From DTU013 sp964490975 (lineage in GTDB: Bacteria; Bacillota; Clostridia; Acetivibrionales; DTU013), in assembly GCA_964490975.1 (NCBI GenBank), contig CAZBEQ010000003.1:1-64000 (forward strand): a DNA stretch of 64,000 nt, written 5' to 3'. The first letter of the stretch is position 1. Each line of letters begins with the position of its first letter. Shown here piece after piece: positions 8,127 to 17,265 of the stretch. The notes beneath the pieces are model-generated. The model worked only from the letters and a program-made list of their open reading frames with translations, made no database searches and was not told the DNA's origin. The position numbers and the translations under genes are program-made.

Positions 8127-9779
8127 ATGGCTGAATCTTTTTACGGGTTGAATGTTGCAGTGCGGGGCCTTTTTTCTGCCCAGCGCAATCTGGATACGGT
8201 AAACCATAATCTAAACAATATAAATACACCGGGCTACTCTAGGCAACAGTCTATACAGGTCGCATCGAGGCCAATGGCGCTGGCTGATGGTACCGGAATG
8301 ATGGGTACAGGCTCTGATGTTACAGGCGTCAAGAGGGTCCGTGATGAGTATCTGGATTTTAAATACTGGAGCGAGAATCTGTCATACGGTGAGTGGACCG
8401 CAAAGAAGGAGGTCCTCTCCGACATCGAGGTTACGTTCAATGAGCCATCTGATAGCGGCTTTACAGTAATAATGGGCGATTTTTTCAGCTCCATGCAGGA
8501 ACTGGCAAAGGATCCAAGCAGTGCGGCTGTAAGATCACTTGTCAAGCAGAGGGGTGTGACGCTCACAAACTATTTTAATAGTATGGCCTCGCATTTTGAT
8601 GAAATGCAAAAGGATGTTAACTACAGGATACAGACAAAGGTGGAAGAGGTCAATTCCTATGCAACTCAGATACAACAGCTAAACAGGCAGATCTACATAA
8701 CGGAGTTGGATGGCAATACAGCCAATGATATGAGAGACCAAAGGACTCTCCTTGTGGATAAGCTTTCAAAGTTAATTAATATCGACGCAAATGAGGTAGT
8801 TACAGGCTATTCTTCGGATGGAAGAGAAGACAAGCATTTTGTCGTGACCATCAGCGGTAAAGCGCTCGTAGATCATTTCACTATCAGCAAGCTGGCTTTG
8901 GAACAAAGGAGCACTGCACAAAAGGTAAATGAGGAAGACATTGGCAACCTTTATAATATCAAATGGGCAGACGGTAATACGTTGAGTATAAAAGGCGGAG
9001 AACTGAGGGGCTATCTGGATGTAAGAGATGGTAATGAGGGATATGTAAATCCTGTTAATAATGCTGTTTCGCCAACCTATAAAGGAATACCCTTTTATCA
9101 AAAGAAACTGAATGAATTTGTACGTACCTTTGCACGTGCGTTCAATGAGGGTTACATAGATGCTGACGGCGACAGGACATTTGATACCGGTGAGAACGGT
9201 ACGGGCCATGCAGCAGGATATGGCTATAATTCAACTGTTAATGGAACAAGGTTCTTTACAATGAAAGGAGAAGGCAATCTGCCGATTTCCAGCACCTCTT
9301 TTCTAAGCGACGCGGTAGATCCGGCACATCCGACTGATCCGCCTGATCCGGCAGATGTATATGACCTGTACGATAATATCACCGCTAAAAATTTCTCTGT
9401 CAGCTCCGATATATTAAATAACTATAACCTTATTGCCACTTCTGATGTCTCGGGAGAGGCGGGCAATATCGAGGTCCTCAATGAACTGCTCAGCTTCAGG
9501 AGAGATACTGATATGTTCTCGGAGGGAGCTCCGGAGGATTACATGAAGTCGCTTGTAGCAACACTGGGTATAGATGCTGAACAAGCTGGAAACTACGGAG
9601 ATAACCAGGAAGTAGTCGTAAACCAGATCATAAACAGAAGACAATCGGACTCTGGAGTATCTATCGACGAGGAGATGACAAATCTGGTCAAATTCCAGCA
9701 GGCCTATAGTGCATCAGCTAAGATGATACAGACAATGAGTGAGATATATGATACGTTGATCAACAGGCTGTTTGCTTAG
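8127..9779 (+). CDS. flgK: Flagellar hook-associated protein 1, second copy
   Basis: A second FlgK homologue directly after the first. The 550 residues begin with the rod-type motif NHNLNNINTPGYSRQQ and end with GVSIDEEMTNLVKFQQAYSA and a final helix DTLINRLFA, which is close to canonical FlgK. It lacks the long insertion of the first copy and differs from it throughout the middle, so this is an old paralogue pair and not a recent duplication. A short repeat DPAHPTDPPDPAD occurs near residue 400. The start ATG overlaps the translational reach of the upstream gene (six-base gap, AGGTGAG ribosome site), suggesting coupled translation. Confidence 0.9.
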   Translation: MAESFYGLNVAVRGLFSAQRNLDTVNHNLNNINTPGYSRQQSIQVASRPMALADGTGMMGTGSDVTGVKRVRDEYLDFKYWSENLSYGEWTAKKEVLSDIEVTFNEPSDSGFTVIMGDFFSSMQELAKDPSSAAVRSLVKQRGVTLTNYFNSMASHFDEMQKDVNYRIQTKVEEVNSYATQIQQLNRQIYITELDGNTANDMRDQRTLLVDKLSKLINIDANEVVTGYSSDGREDKHFVVTISGKALVDHFTISKLALEQRSTAQKVNEEDIGNLYNIKWADGNTLSIKGGELRGYLDVRDGNEGYVNPVNNAVSPTYKGIPFYQKKLNEFVRTFARAFNEGYIDADGDRTFDTGENGTGHAAGYGYNSTVNGTRFFTMKGEGNLPISSTSFLSDAVDPAHPTDPPDPADVYDLYDNITAKNFSVSSDILNNYNLIATSDVSGEAGNIEVLNELLSFRRDTDMFSEGAPEDYMKSLVATLGIDAEQAGNYGDNQEVVVNQIINRRQSDSGVSIDEEMTNLVKFQQAYSASAKMIQTMSEIYDTLINRLFA

Positions 9780-9809
9780 CAGGCATCAAATCCCGGAGGA
9801 GTGTTGAAT

Positions 9810-10739
9810 ATGAGAATAACCAATAACATGCTGATAAACAATATGGTCAAATATGTTGGAAACAACCTGACAAGAATGGACAAGTTCCAGGCGCAGCTAG
9901 CTTCCGGCAAAAAAATACAAGTTCCTTCAGATGACCCGGTCGTGGCGGCAAGAGCGCTGAAACTGCGTACCGATGTGGCGGAAATAAAGCAATACAAAAG
10001 AAATCTGGATGATGCAACATCCTGGCTTGAAATCACGGAGGATGCAATAGGAAAAGTCGGGGATGTCATGCAGAGAGCCAGAGAGCTCACTGTACAAGGT
10101 GCGACAGGGTCAGTTACACCTGATGATATGCAGAAAATAAATGCAGAAATGAAACAGCTGAAAGAACAGATAATAAAGATGGGGAATACCACATATGCAG
10201 GGAGATACATATTTTCCGGTTATAAGACAGATCAAAAGCTGCTTAATGACGATGGAAGCTTTGCAATAAATGTTGATACCAGTGTAGAGAATATTTCTTA
10301 TGAGATCGGGATCGGGGACAGTATCAATATAAATGTAGCCGGAGGAGATCTGTTCAATAACGGTGGTGATGCATCAAACACAGCTGTGCCGCCAGCTACA
10401 ACAACAGGGAAAATTATTTCTGATATGAATGAGCTGATTGCCCGGCTGGATGCAGGCGATAATAACGGCGTTGGTGACATGCTTACGGATATAGATGCCG
10501 ATATAAACAATTTATTGCGTTTGAGAGCGGATGTTGGTGCAAGATTAAACAGACTTGAGCTAACTACAAACAGGCTGGACAGTGATAATATAAATTTCAC
10601 AAAATTAATGAGTCAGAATGAAGACGTAGATATGGCAGAAACAATAATCAACCTGCAAAATGAAGAAAATGTATACAGAGCATCACTGGCTGGCGGAGCA
10701 AAGGTCATAATGCCCTCATTAATAGATTTTCTGAGGTAG
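9810..10739 (+). CDS. flgL: Flagellar hook-associated protein 3
   Basis: Second ring of the hook-filament junction, on which the filament starts. The 309-residue product shows the flagellin-like N-terminus MRITNNMLINNMVKYVGNNL, the SGKKIQVPSDDPVVAARAL motif and the C-terminal helix with QNEDVDMAETIINLQNEENV. The ATG at 9810 is nine bases after CGGAGGA; GTG and TTG codons at 9801 and 9804 are in frame but too near the ribosome site. It follows flgK2 by 30 bases. Confidence 0.92.
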   Translation: MRITNNMLINNMVKYVGNNLTRMDKFQAQLASGKKIQVPSDDPVVAARALKLRTDVAEIKQYKRNLDDATSWLEITEDAIGKVGDVMQRARELTVQGATGSVTPDDMQKINAEMKQLKEQIIKMGNTTYAGRYIFSGYKTDQKLLNDDGSFAINVDTSVENISYEIGIGDSININVAGGDLFNNGGDASNTAVPPATTTGKIISDMNELIARLDAGDNNGVGDMLTDIDADINNLLRLRADVGARLNRLELTTNRLDSDNINFTKLMSQNEDVDMAETIINLQNEENVYRASLAGGAKVIMPSLIDFLR

Positions 10740-10751
10740 TGGTGAAAATGT

Positions 10752-11324
10752 ATGGCACTTAGTATTCAAACAACGGATATACAACTTGAATATAACCGTA
10801 TTCCTTCAAAGCAGGAGATAGAAACACGGAATGCCAGGCTTGAATTCAAGCAAAAGCATGCAAAGGTCAATATTACCACTGAAAAGCCCAAAGTTCTCAT
10901 AGACCAGTATGAATGCTTCGCGGAAGCAGGCTTAAAGGGAAACTACGACTTCACAAAGGAGGCTACCCAAAGGGCTTACCAGCAGGTCATGGAGTTTATC
11001 GGCAAAACTGCCTCGGATGGAAATACGTTGGCTGCAATCGAAAATGGGGGTAATCCGATGAAGGCAATTGCCGTTCGTGATGCTTACCCTAAATATGAAT
11101 TCGGATTGGGATTTATTCCAAAGTCAAGACCCAAAATTGAAGTTACAGGCAGCGTGAACATCGACTGGGAACGTAATTGGGAAGGTGTAAACAATGGAGT
11201 TGATGGCACTTATACCCCGGGCTCCGTAAATATTGATTTTGAACCGGCAAAAATAAATATGTATGTAAAACAGTATCCATCAGTCGATATCCGATACGAG
11301 AATAATATTGATATATCTATATAG
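10752..11324 (+). CDS. yviE: YviE-like flagellar operon protein (DUF6470)
   Basis: Function unknown; members of this family lie between flgL and fliW in many Firmicutes, and that is the position here. The 190 residues start with MALSIQTTDIQLEYNRIPSK and contain repeated beta-like segments with alternating charged and hydrophobic residues (KPKVLIDQYE, RPKIEVTGSVNIDWERN, KINMYVKQYPSVDIRYEN). No signal peptide or membrane segment is seen. The gene starts 12 bases after flgL. Confidence 0.82.
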   Translation: MALSIQTTDIQLEYNRIPSKQEIETRNARLEFKQKHAKVNITTEKPKVLIDQYECFAEAGLKGNYDFTKEATQRAYQQVMEFIGKTASDGNTLAAIENGGNPMKAIAVRDAYPKYEFGLGFIPKSRPKIEVTGSVNIDWERNWEGVNNGVDGTYTPGSVNIDFEPAKINMYVKQYPSVDIRYENNIDISI

Positions 11325-11341
11325 AAGATCGGGGGAGCGTT

Positions 11342-11839
11342 ATGTTATTAAAGACAAAGCATTTTGGTGAAATTGAAATCAATGAAAATGGAATCATTAC
11401 TTTTGATTCAGGTTTACCCGGGTTTGAAACGCTTAAGGATTTTGTACTCATTGATAATAAGGATGAAACCTCTCCTTTCAAGTGGCTCCAATGCGTAAAT
11501 GACCCAAAGACAGCCTTTGCAGTGGCTAATCCATTTATGATCATCGCCGATTACGACATTGAAATCCCTAATGAGACCGTAACCGAGCTTGGTATAAAGG
11601 ATGCTAAGGATGTACTGGTTTATTCTATTGTTGTCGTACCACAGGATATCACTAAGCTAAGTATGAACCTGAAAGCTCCTATTATCATTAACGGAATCAG
11701 TAAAAAAGGTGCCCAGATTATCCTTGACACTGACAAGTACAGTGTGCGACACTATATACTGGAAGAGTTCCGAAGACAGGAGGAATGTGCTGATGCTGGT
11801 GTTAACACGAAAGAAGGACCAATCCATTGTTGTAAATGA
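11342..11839 (+). CDS. fliW: Flagellar assembly factor FliW
   Basis: FliW binds CsrA and relieves its repression of flagellin translation; free flagellin displaces it, which links flagellin level to synthesis. The 165-residue product has the family marks FGEIEINENGIITFDSGLPGFE near the start, FKWLQCVNDPKTAFAVANPF, and VVPQDITKLSMNLKAPIIIN. It precedes csrA and overlaps it by 47 bases, so the two are made from one message. The ATG follows CGGGGGAG. Confidence 0.95.
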   Translation: MLLKTKHFGEIEINENGIITFDSGLPGFETLKDFVLIDNKDETSPFKWLQCVNDPKTAFAVANPFMIIADYDIEIPNETVTELGIKDAKDVLVYSIVVVPQDITKLSMNLKAPIIINGISKKGAQIILDTDKYSVRHYILEEFRRQEECADAGVNTKEGPIHCCK

Positions 11840-12020
11840 CAATATTGAGATCACAATACTGGACATTCAGGGTGATCAGGTGCGTATTGGAATCAACGCA
11901 CCAAAGAGTGTCAGCATCCACAGGAAGGAAGTTTATATTGAAATACAGGAAGAAAATAAAAAGGCAGCTGAGGTTGGCAACATATCGCTGGATGATATTA
12001 TAAAGAGTAATTTAAGATAA
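11793..12020 (+). CDS. csrA: Carbon storage regulator CsrA (translation repressor of flagellin)
   Basis: RNA-binding homodimer that blocks ribosome access to GGA-containing leaders. The 75-residue product begins MLVLTRKKDQSIVVNDNIEI and includes the conserved GINAPKSVSIHRKEVY. It starts inside the 3' end of fliW in another frame, with ribosome site ACAGGAGGA at 11776-11784. A hairpin terminator follows 20 bases after the stop. The likely target, the hag leader with two GGA sites, begins within 200 bases downstream. Confidence 0.96.
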   Translation: MLVLTRKKDQSIVVNDNIEITILDIQGDQVRIGINAPKSVSIHRKEVYIEIQEENKKAAEVGNISLDDIIKSNLR

Positions 12021-12040
12021 TGAAATATATAACAAACAAA

Positions 12041-12066
12041 TGAATCCGAAAAATTTTTCGGATTCA
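12041..12066 (+). terminator. Rho-independent terminator after csrA
   Basis: Perfect 13-base-pair palindrome built on TGAATCCGAAAAA, followed by a T-rich stretch (12067-12075). It closes the flgM-csrA transcript and separates it from hag. Confidence 0.85.
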
Positions 12067-12080
12067 TTTAATTTTCCTGT

Positions 12081-12107
12081 TAAGTAAATTTAAAATAGTT
12101 ACGATAT
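12081..12107 (+). promoter_or_regulatory. Candidate sigma-D promoter of hag
   Basis: TAAGTAAA (12081-12088), 11-base spacer, TACGATAT (12100-12107). Spacing and sequence fit the flagellar sigma-28 consensus; it leaves a leader of about 110 bases before the hag start. Confidence 0.65.
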
Positions 12108-12184
12108 ATTTATTGAGAGCAACATAATATATTTGCTCAGTCCGGCCGGATGAGTAAGAGTATTACGTAAGCTCGGAAAAATAT

Positions 12185-12219
12185 GGGGCATGGACGCCCT
12201 AATAAAAATTACATGGAGG
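12185..12219 (+). promoter_or_regulatory. Putative CsrA-binding sites in the hag leader
   Basis: A small hairpin GGGC-ATGGAC-GCCC (12186-12199) presents an ATGGA loop, and a second ATGGAGG (12213-12219) is the flagellin Shine-Dalgarno itself. One GGA in a hairpin loop and one over the ribosome site is the arrangement known for CsrA control of hag in Bacillus. The binding here is inferred from that pattern and from the neighbouring fliW-csrA pair. Confidence 0.6.
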
Positions 12220-12226
12220 TAATATT

Positions 12227-13711
12227 ATGAGAATTAATCACAACATCGCATCCCTTAACACTTATCGTCAGTTGAGCACAAATGGTGCCAATGGATCAAA
12301 GTCACTTGAAAAGCTATCATCTGGCTTAAGGATAAACAAAGCTGGTGATGATGCTGCTGGTCTTGCAATCAGTGAGAAAATGAGAGGTCAGATCAGAGGT
12401 TTGGATCAGGCTGCAAGAAACGGACAAGATGCAATCTCTCTTATTCAGACAGCAGAAGGTGCTTTGAATGAGACCCACTCTATACTTCAAAGAATGAGGG
12501 AACTCGCTGTTCAGTCTGCTACTGACACGAACACATCAGATGATCGTTCGAAGATCCAGGCAGAAGTCGACCAGTTGGCAAAGGAAATTACACGTATATC
12601 CAACACTACTGAATTTAACACTCAGAATTTGTTAGCCGGTGGAATGAATGACAGATTTCATGTAGGAGCTAATGCAGCTCAGTATATGGATCTATCAGTT
12701 AATGCAATGGATGCCCAATCACTAGGTGTTGCGGGGTCTACAACAGCATTAGGAGGAACCTTCACTCATAACGGTACCAATATCTCTGGTGTTGCTGAAT
12801 TCGGGAGAGCATTTGAGGCAGGCACTGATTACAATATTGATGTAGTTAAGACTGATGCAACACAGGGCGTTGCTATTGCAAGACAGAGCGGTACTGGTAC
12901 TAATACAGATGTAGGAACAGTTGATTATACCGGGTTTACAGGAACATCAAATACTGCTTATTCAATAAGAACAGCCACCGTAAGTGCAGCCGCAAATAAT
13001 AATACAATTACTGCTATATCATATTCAAAAGATGGTGGAAACACTTGGGCTACAGCAGCTGTAACTGGTGGTGTTGCAACATTTGATGGAATTGAATGGA
13101 CGGTTGGTGTGGCAAATGCAGGAACGCAGTATGCTGCTGGTGACACTTATACGTTAACTGCAAATGCTGCAAAGGCAACACTTCAGCTTCAGAAAGGTAC
13201 TACGGACATTGGAAGTGCTGTAACAGTGTATAATGGTTCAACAAGTGCTACAATCGGAGATGCTTCTGCTAACAAGTCTATGAAGGCTAATTTTACATTC
13301 TCCACTCTTGCTTCTGCCAGTACTTCAGACTTTAGCATAGTAGCAGATTCCTCCACATCAGCAACCATTTCAGGTGGAGTAGTAACAAATGAGGCTGTTG
13401 CAAAAGCAGGAATTGCCGTTAATACACAATCAGCAGCAAATTCAGCTATTACCACTATTAATAATGCAATAACGACTGTTTCTGCTGAACGTTCCAAACT
13501 TGGTGCTATGCAGAATAGACTTGAGCACACTATTGGTAACCTTGGAACTACCTCTGAAAACCTGACTGCATCTGAATCACGTGTTCGTGATGTAGATATG
13601 GCTAAGGAAATGATGGAGTTCACAAAGAACAACATTCTTTCACAGGCAGCTCAGGCTATGCTGGCTCAGGCAAATCAGCAGCCACAGGGAGTTCTGCAGC
13701 TCCTCAGGTAA
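12227..13711 (+). CDS. hag: Flagellin
   Basis: Filament subunit, exported by the flagellar type III apparatus. The 494-residue product has the conserved D0/D1 N-terminus (MRINHNIASLNTYRQ; SLEKLSSGLRINKAGDDAAG) through about residue 135 and the C-terminal D1/D0 region (SRVRDVDMAKEMMEFTKNNI; final QPQGVLQLLR). Between them lie about 260 residues rich in Ala, Thr, Gly and Asn, forming exposed D2/D3 domains and accounting for the large size. It stands alone between a sigma-D promoter with CsrA sites and a strong terminator, as expected for a very highly expressed gene. Confidence 0.97.
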   Translation: MRINHNIASLNTYRQLSTNGANGSKSLEKLSSGLRINKAGDDAAGLAISEKMRGQIRGLDQAARNGQDAISLIQTAEGALNETHSILQRMRELAVQSATDTNTSDDRSKIQAEVDQLAKEITRISNTTEFNTQNLLAGGMNDRFHVGANAAQYMDLSVNAMDAQSLGVAGSTTALGGTFTHNGTNISGVAEFGRAFEAGTDYNIDVVKTDATQGVAIARQSGTGTNTDVGTVDYTGFTGTSNTAYSIRTATVSAAANNNTITAISYSKDGGNTWATAAVTGGVATFDGIEWTVGVANAGTQYAAGDTYTLTANAAKATLQLQKGTTDIGSAVTVYNGSTSATIGDASANKSMKANFTFSTLASASTSDFSIVADSSTSATISGGVVTNEAVAKAGIAVNTQSAANSAITTINNAITTVSAERSKLGAMQNRLEHTIGNLGTTSENLTASESRVRDVDMAKEMMEFTKNNILSQAAQAMLAQANQQPQGVLQLLR

Positions 13712-13731
13712 TCAAATTAATGCAACTGACG

Positions 13732-13766
13732 AAGAGCCGGAGGATTTTCTCTGGCTCTTTTTTTCT
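13732..13766 (+). terminator. Rho-independent terminator of hag
   Basis: Stem 13732-13742 with 13749-13759 (AAGAGCCGGAG against CTCTGGCTCTT, one G-U pair), loop GATTTT, followed by a run of T residues to about 13766. Confidence 0.92.
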
Positions 13767-13826
13767 CATTTCTTAACCGATAAAGGATTTATTTCGAGTA
13801 ATTACTTATATTGCTTATTCATGGTG

Positions 13827-13853
13827 TAAATTATTTTAATTAAAAGCCGATAT
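13827..13853 (+). promoter_or_regulatory. Sigma-D promoter of the flaG-fliD-fliS operon
   Basis: TAAATTAT (13827-13834), 11-base spacer, GCCGATAT (13846-13853). This is the best sigma-28 match in the window and lies 38 bases before flaG. Confidence 0.8.
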
Positions 13854-13890
13854 ATTATATGGAAATATTCACGGATGGAGGAGGTCTATT

Positions 13891-14304
13891 ATGAAAATCG
13901 ACGGCATGGAGGCCATATCACTGAATATACCAACGTTAAGCAAGGATAACAGGGTTGCTAATACTACTGTTACTAACGCTTCCAAAGATACGCCAACTGT
14001 GAAGGATGTAAAAACAAAAGAAAATGAATTTCGGAACTTGTCACAGCTATCGGATTTTGAGAGGAGCACGCTTCCAATATCTGAAAAAGTAGTAATAGAT
14101 GCTATTGAAAAAGCAAATAGGGCTATATCAGGAGCAAACCGGAAGTTCGAGTTTTCTATACATGAAAAAACAAAAGAGATTATGGTAAAGGTTATTGACT
14201 CTGATACAAACCAGGTCATCCGGGAGATCCCGCCTGAAAAGATACTTGACATGGTAGCGAAAATGTGGGAAATGGCCGGTTTGATCGTAGATGAAAGAAG
14301 GTGA
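13891..14304 (+). CDS. flaG: FlaG family flagellar protein
   Basis: FlaG proteins influence filament length and are usually encoded next to fliD. The 137 residues have a variable Thr/Lys-rich N-terminus and the conserved C-terminal domain: KFEFSIHEKTKEIMVKVIDS followed by NQVIREIPPEKILDMVAKMWEMAGLIVDE. The ribosome site GGAGGAGG lies just upstream. Its stop codon is four bases before the fliD start. Confidence 0.9.
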   Translation: MKIDGMEAISLNIPTLSKDNRVANTTVTNASKDTPTVKDVKTKENEFRNLSQLSDFERSTLPISEKVVIDAIEKANRAISGANRKFEFSIHEKTKEIMVKVIDSDTNQVIREIPPEKILDMVAKMWEMAGLIVDERR

Positions 14305-14308
14305 TTCC

Positions 14309-16246
14309 ATGGCAGTAAACAATATTAATTCCACAATTTCCAGAATGCGTTTAACAGGCTTGAGTGGCAGCGGTATTGATACAGACACGATGGTTAAACA
14401 ATTAATGGATGCGGAGAAAGCACCGCTAAACAAATTATATCAAAAAAGACAGCTTGCAGAATGGAAACAGGATGCCTATAGGGATATTACAAATAAGCTG
14501 CGTGAGCTTAAGGATACATATTTTAATATTGCAAAACCAACAAGCAATTTACTTTCTGCCTCCGGTTTAAAGAGATATACCGGAGTATCCAGTAATGAAG
14601 CATACGTTGCCGTATCCGGAAATGCGGACTCTATCCAGGGTTCACATACTGTATCAGTGAAACAATTGGCTACAGGCGGGAAAGCTGTTAGCAGCAGTGG
14701 TGTTACGGATGCATTACAGGGAAATGGCATCAGTGATTTTAATCTTTACGGGAAAACGATAAGGATAACATTGGATGGCGTGACCAGAGAACTGACCCTG
14801 GATAATTATGATGGCGCGGGTGATGAAATAGTAAATAAAGCTGGCACTGGATTACAGGCTCTCGTTAATCAAGCTTTCGGAAATGGGAAAATAGATGTAT
14901 CCATTGAGGCAGATACCCGAAAAATTACTTTCGATTCAGCTGGAGGCGCAAGCAGAATATCTTTATCAAGTGGCAGTAATAATGATGCTTTGGCATCGTT
15001 GGGATTTAAATCCGGGTCAACGAACAGGATAGATATTTACAAATCTCTGGAAGAGCTAAAAGATTCATTTGCTAATGATCTGGAATTTAGTGCGGGTGGC
15101 AAACTATCTTTTACAATTAATACTAAAAAATTCACTTTTGACAAATCTACTTCGCTGGCAAGCATGATGAATACAATCAATTCTGATACAGATGCAAATG
15201 TGTCAATGAAGTATGATGAAGCGACAGATAAATTTACACTGACATCAAAGAAAAATGGCTACGGTGATAATATTATTATTGATGCAGCTACACAGGAGGG
15301 CAACCTATTTGGTGCTAAAAGTGCATCAGATATAAAAACGGGAAGTGCTACCACAATTCAGGGAAATGATGCAACAGCAATTGTTGATGGTGAGTTAATT
15401 ACCAGGAGCAGTAACACATTTTCATTAAATGGGATGACATATACTTTAGTAAAAGAACATACTGACCCGACCACACAAAGTGAAACGGTATCGCTTTCAG
15501 TTGATACAGAGGCTGTATATAAAAATGTAAAGGATTTTGTTGATAAGTACAATGAAATCGTAACTTTCATTGGTAAGAAGACAAGTGAAAAGTATGACAG
15601 TGATTATCAGCCGTTAACGGATGATCAAAAAGATGGGATGGAAGAGGATGATATAAAGAAGTGGGAGGAAAAGGCTAAAATCGGTCTGCTTCGTAATGAC
15701 TCAATGCTGCAGGATGTGCTTTACAGTATGAGACAGGCTTTATCTGACAACGTTGAAGGCGCATCAATAAGTTTGTCTTCTATTGGAATAACAACGGGTC
15801 TATATACTGAGAACGGTAAGCTAACTATTGATGAGACCAAGCTCAAGGGAGCAATTATGAATAATCCGGATGGTGTAGCAGAGCTGTTTATGAAGGAGCC
15901 TGAAATTAGCTATAGTAATGCCAAAACTTCTCAGCTTCGCCAACAACGATATAAATCCGGAGGACTGGCTACCCGTTTATCTGATATACTTGATGACAAC
16001 ATCAGAACAACCGGGGGCAAGGGTAAGTTACTCGAGAAGGCCGGTATCAAAGGAGATGCCACGGAGTTTACAAGTCTTATATACAAACAGATCGACAGCT
16101 ATGATGATGAGATCACAGATATTATTGACAAGCTGCAGGACAAGGAAGACCGTTATTACGCTAGATTTACGGCACTCGAAAAATATATTTCCCAGATGAG
16201 TGCACAAAGCAATTGGCTGAGTTCACAATTTAGTGGAGGTTCCTGA
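14309..16246 (+). CDS. fliD: Flagellar filament cap protein FliD (HAP2)
   Basis: Caps the growing filament and guides flagellin folding. The 645-residue product shows the FliD N-terminus (RLTGLSGSGIDTDTMVKQLM) and a C-terminal domain with MRQALSDNVEGASISLSSIG, TTGLYTENGKLTIDETKL and a final coiled coil with YARFTALEKYISQMSAQSNW. The ATG at 14309 follows AAGAAGGTGATT; an ATG at 14291 lies inside flaG. It is followed by fliS, its usual partner in Firmicutes. Confidence 0.95.
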   Translation: MAVNNINSTISRMRLTGLSGSGIDTDTMVKQLMDAEKAPLNKLYQKRQLAEWKQDAYRDITNKLRELKDTYFNIAKPTSNLLSASGLKRYTGVSSNEAYVAVSGNADSIQGSHTVSVKQLATGGKAVSSSGVTDALQGNGISDFNLYGKTIRITLDGVTRELTLDNYDGAGDEIVNKAGTGLQALVNQAFGNGKIDVSIEADTRKITFDSAGGASRISLSSGSNNDALASLGFKSGSTNRIDIYKSLEELKDSFANDLEFSAGGKLSFTINTKKFTFDKSTSLASMMNTINSDTDANVSMKYDEATDKFTLTSKKNGYGDNIIIDAATQEGNLFGAKSASDIKTGSATTIQGNDATAIVDGELITRSSNTFSLNGMTYTLVKEHTDPTTQSETVSLSVDTEAVYKNVKDFVDKYNEIVTFIGKKTSEKYDSDYQPLTDDQKDGMEEDDIKKWEEKAKIGLLRNDSMLQDVLYSMRQALSDNVEGASISLSSIGITTGLYTENGKLTIDETKLKGAIMNNPDGVAELFMKEPEISYSNAKTSQLRQQRYKSGGLATRLSDILDDNIRTTGGKGKLLEKAGIKGDATEFTSLIYKQIDSYDDEITDIIDKLQDKEDRYYARFTALEKYISQMSAQSNWLSSQFSGGS

Positions 16247-16314
16247 TAGTTAATTCTTATTAGAGTTCATGATAAAAACATTGGGACATAAAAACACAAT
16301 TGGAGGAATTGTAA

Positions 16315-16719
16315 ATGGCAGTTAACAAGGCATATAATCAGTATAAGGAGAACTCAATTTTTACTTCCACACCGGAAGAATTAACTCTTATGCTCTATAA
16401 TGGTCTGATTCGTTTTATTCTGCAAGCACAAAATGGTATTGAGACCAAGGATATCGAAAAAGCTTCAAACTCCATTACCCGGGCACAGGATATTATCTTT
16501 CATTTCCGTTCGACGCTAGATATGAAGTATGAGGTGTCCGAAGGATTGGACGCAATGTATGAGTATATGTACAGAAGACTGATTGAAGCTAATGTACAGA
16601 AGGATGCTGATATATTGCAAGAAGTTTTGGGTTATGCTAAGGAACTGAGGGACACTTGGAACCAGGCGATGAAGCTGGCCAAGCATCCTCAGCTGCCTCA
16701 TATAGTTGCACAGGAGTGA
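16315..16719 (+). CDS. fliS: Flagellin-specific chaperone FliS
   Basis: Binds the C-terminus of unfolded flagellin and delivers it to the export gate. The 134 residues show the family pattern: KAYNQYKENSIFTSTPEELT, LMLYNGLIRFILQAQNGIET, and LRDTWNQAMKLA near the C-terminus. It lies 68 bases after fliD, with ribosome site TTGGAGGAA before the ATG, and is three bases upstream of the next chaperone-like gene. Confidence 0.94.
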   Translation: MAVNKAYNQYKENSIFTSTPEELTLMLYNGLIRFILQAQNGIETKDIEKASNSITRAQDIIFHFRSTLDMKYEVSEGLDAMYEYMYRRLIEANVQKDADILQEVLGYAKELRDTWNQAMKLAKHPQLPHIVAQE

Positions 16720-16722
16720 TTT

Positions 16723-17208
16723 ATGGTAAATGCACCGGAACGATACATAAATTTAATGAATGAGATATTACAGCAGAAACGAGAACTAATGGATGAGCTG
16801 TTATCGATGACGATCAAGCAGACGAAGGCGCTTGAAAAAGAGGATCTCGACGGCTTGAATAAGTTGATTGCAGAGAAACAGCGAATCATAGAATCGGTTG
16901 ACAAGCTTGATGAGGGGTTCCTGGAACAATTCAATAAGCTAAAGACGGAAAAGAATGTGACAGAGCTTGCCGAGCTTGAAGCTATGGGTTTGCCTGGTGC
17001 AAGCGATTTGAAGCAGAATACAACAGGTATCCTGGAAACAATTAGCCGGATAAGTGAAGTGGAAAAGCAAAATAGCCGGATGAGCAATGAATTACTTAAT
17101 AAATTCGGAAATGAAATGAAAAAAATCAGCCTGGGAAAGAAGGCTAAGCAGGGCTATAATCCAACGCCTTATGCCGTACCCTCATATTTTATGGACAAAA
17201 AGAAATAA
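16723..17208 (+). CDS. FlgN/FliT-like flagellar chaperone
   Basis: Predicted export chaperone, probably for FliD because of its place after fliD-fliS. The 161-residue product is helical with strong heptad patterns (NEILQQKRELMDELLSMTIK, KALEKEDLDGLNKLIAEKQR, SRISEVEKQNSRMSNELLNK), as in FlgN and FliT proteins, and ends in a basic, Pro/Tyr-containing tail. The assignment rests on shape and context, not on a strict motif. Its stop codon lies within the left arm of the following terminator. Confidence 0.72.
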   Translation: MVNAPERYINLMNEILQQKRELMDELLSMTIKQTKALEKEDLDGLNKLIAEKQRIIESVDKLDEGFLEQFNKLKTEKNVTELAELEAMGLPGASDLKQNTTGILETISRISEVEKQNSRMSNELLNKFGNEMKKISLGKKAKQGYNPTPYAVPSYFMDKKK

Positions 17209-17237
17209 ATGAGCTTGTGGCTCATTTATTTCTTTTT
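17197..17237. terminator. Bidirectional terminator between converging genes
   Basis: Perfect 18-base-pair stem (17197-17214 with 17220-17237) built on AAAAAGAAATAAATGAGC, loop TTGTG. T-runs appear on both strands, so it can stop the flagellar transcript and the converging hydrolase gene. Confidence 0.9.
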
Positions 17238-17265
17238 GAGTGTCACAGGTTTTATATCAGTTCTG

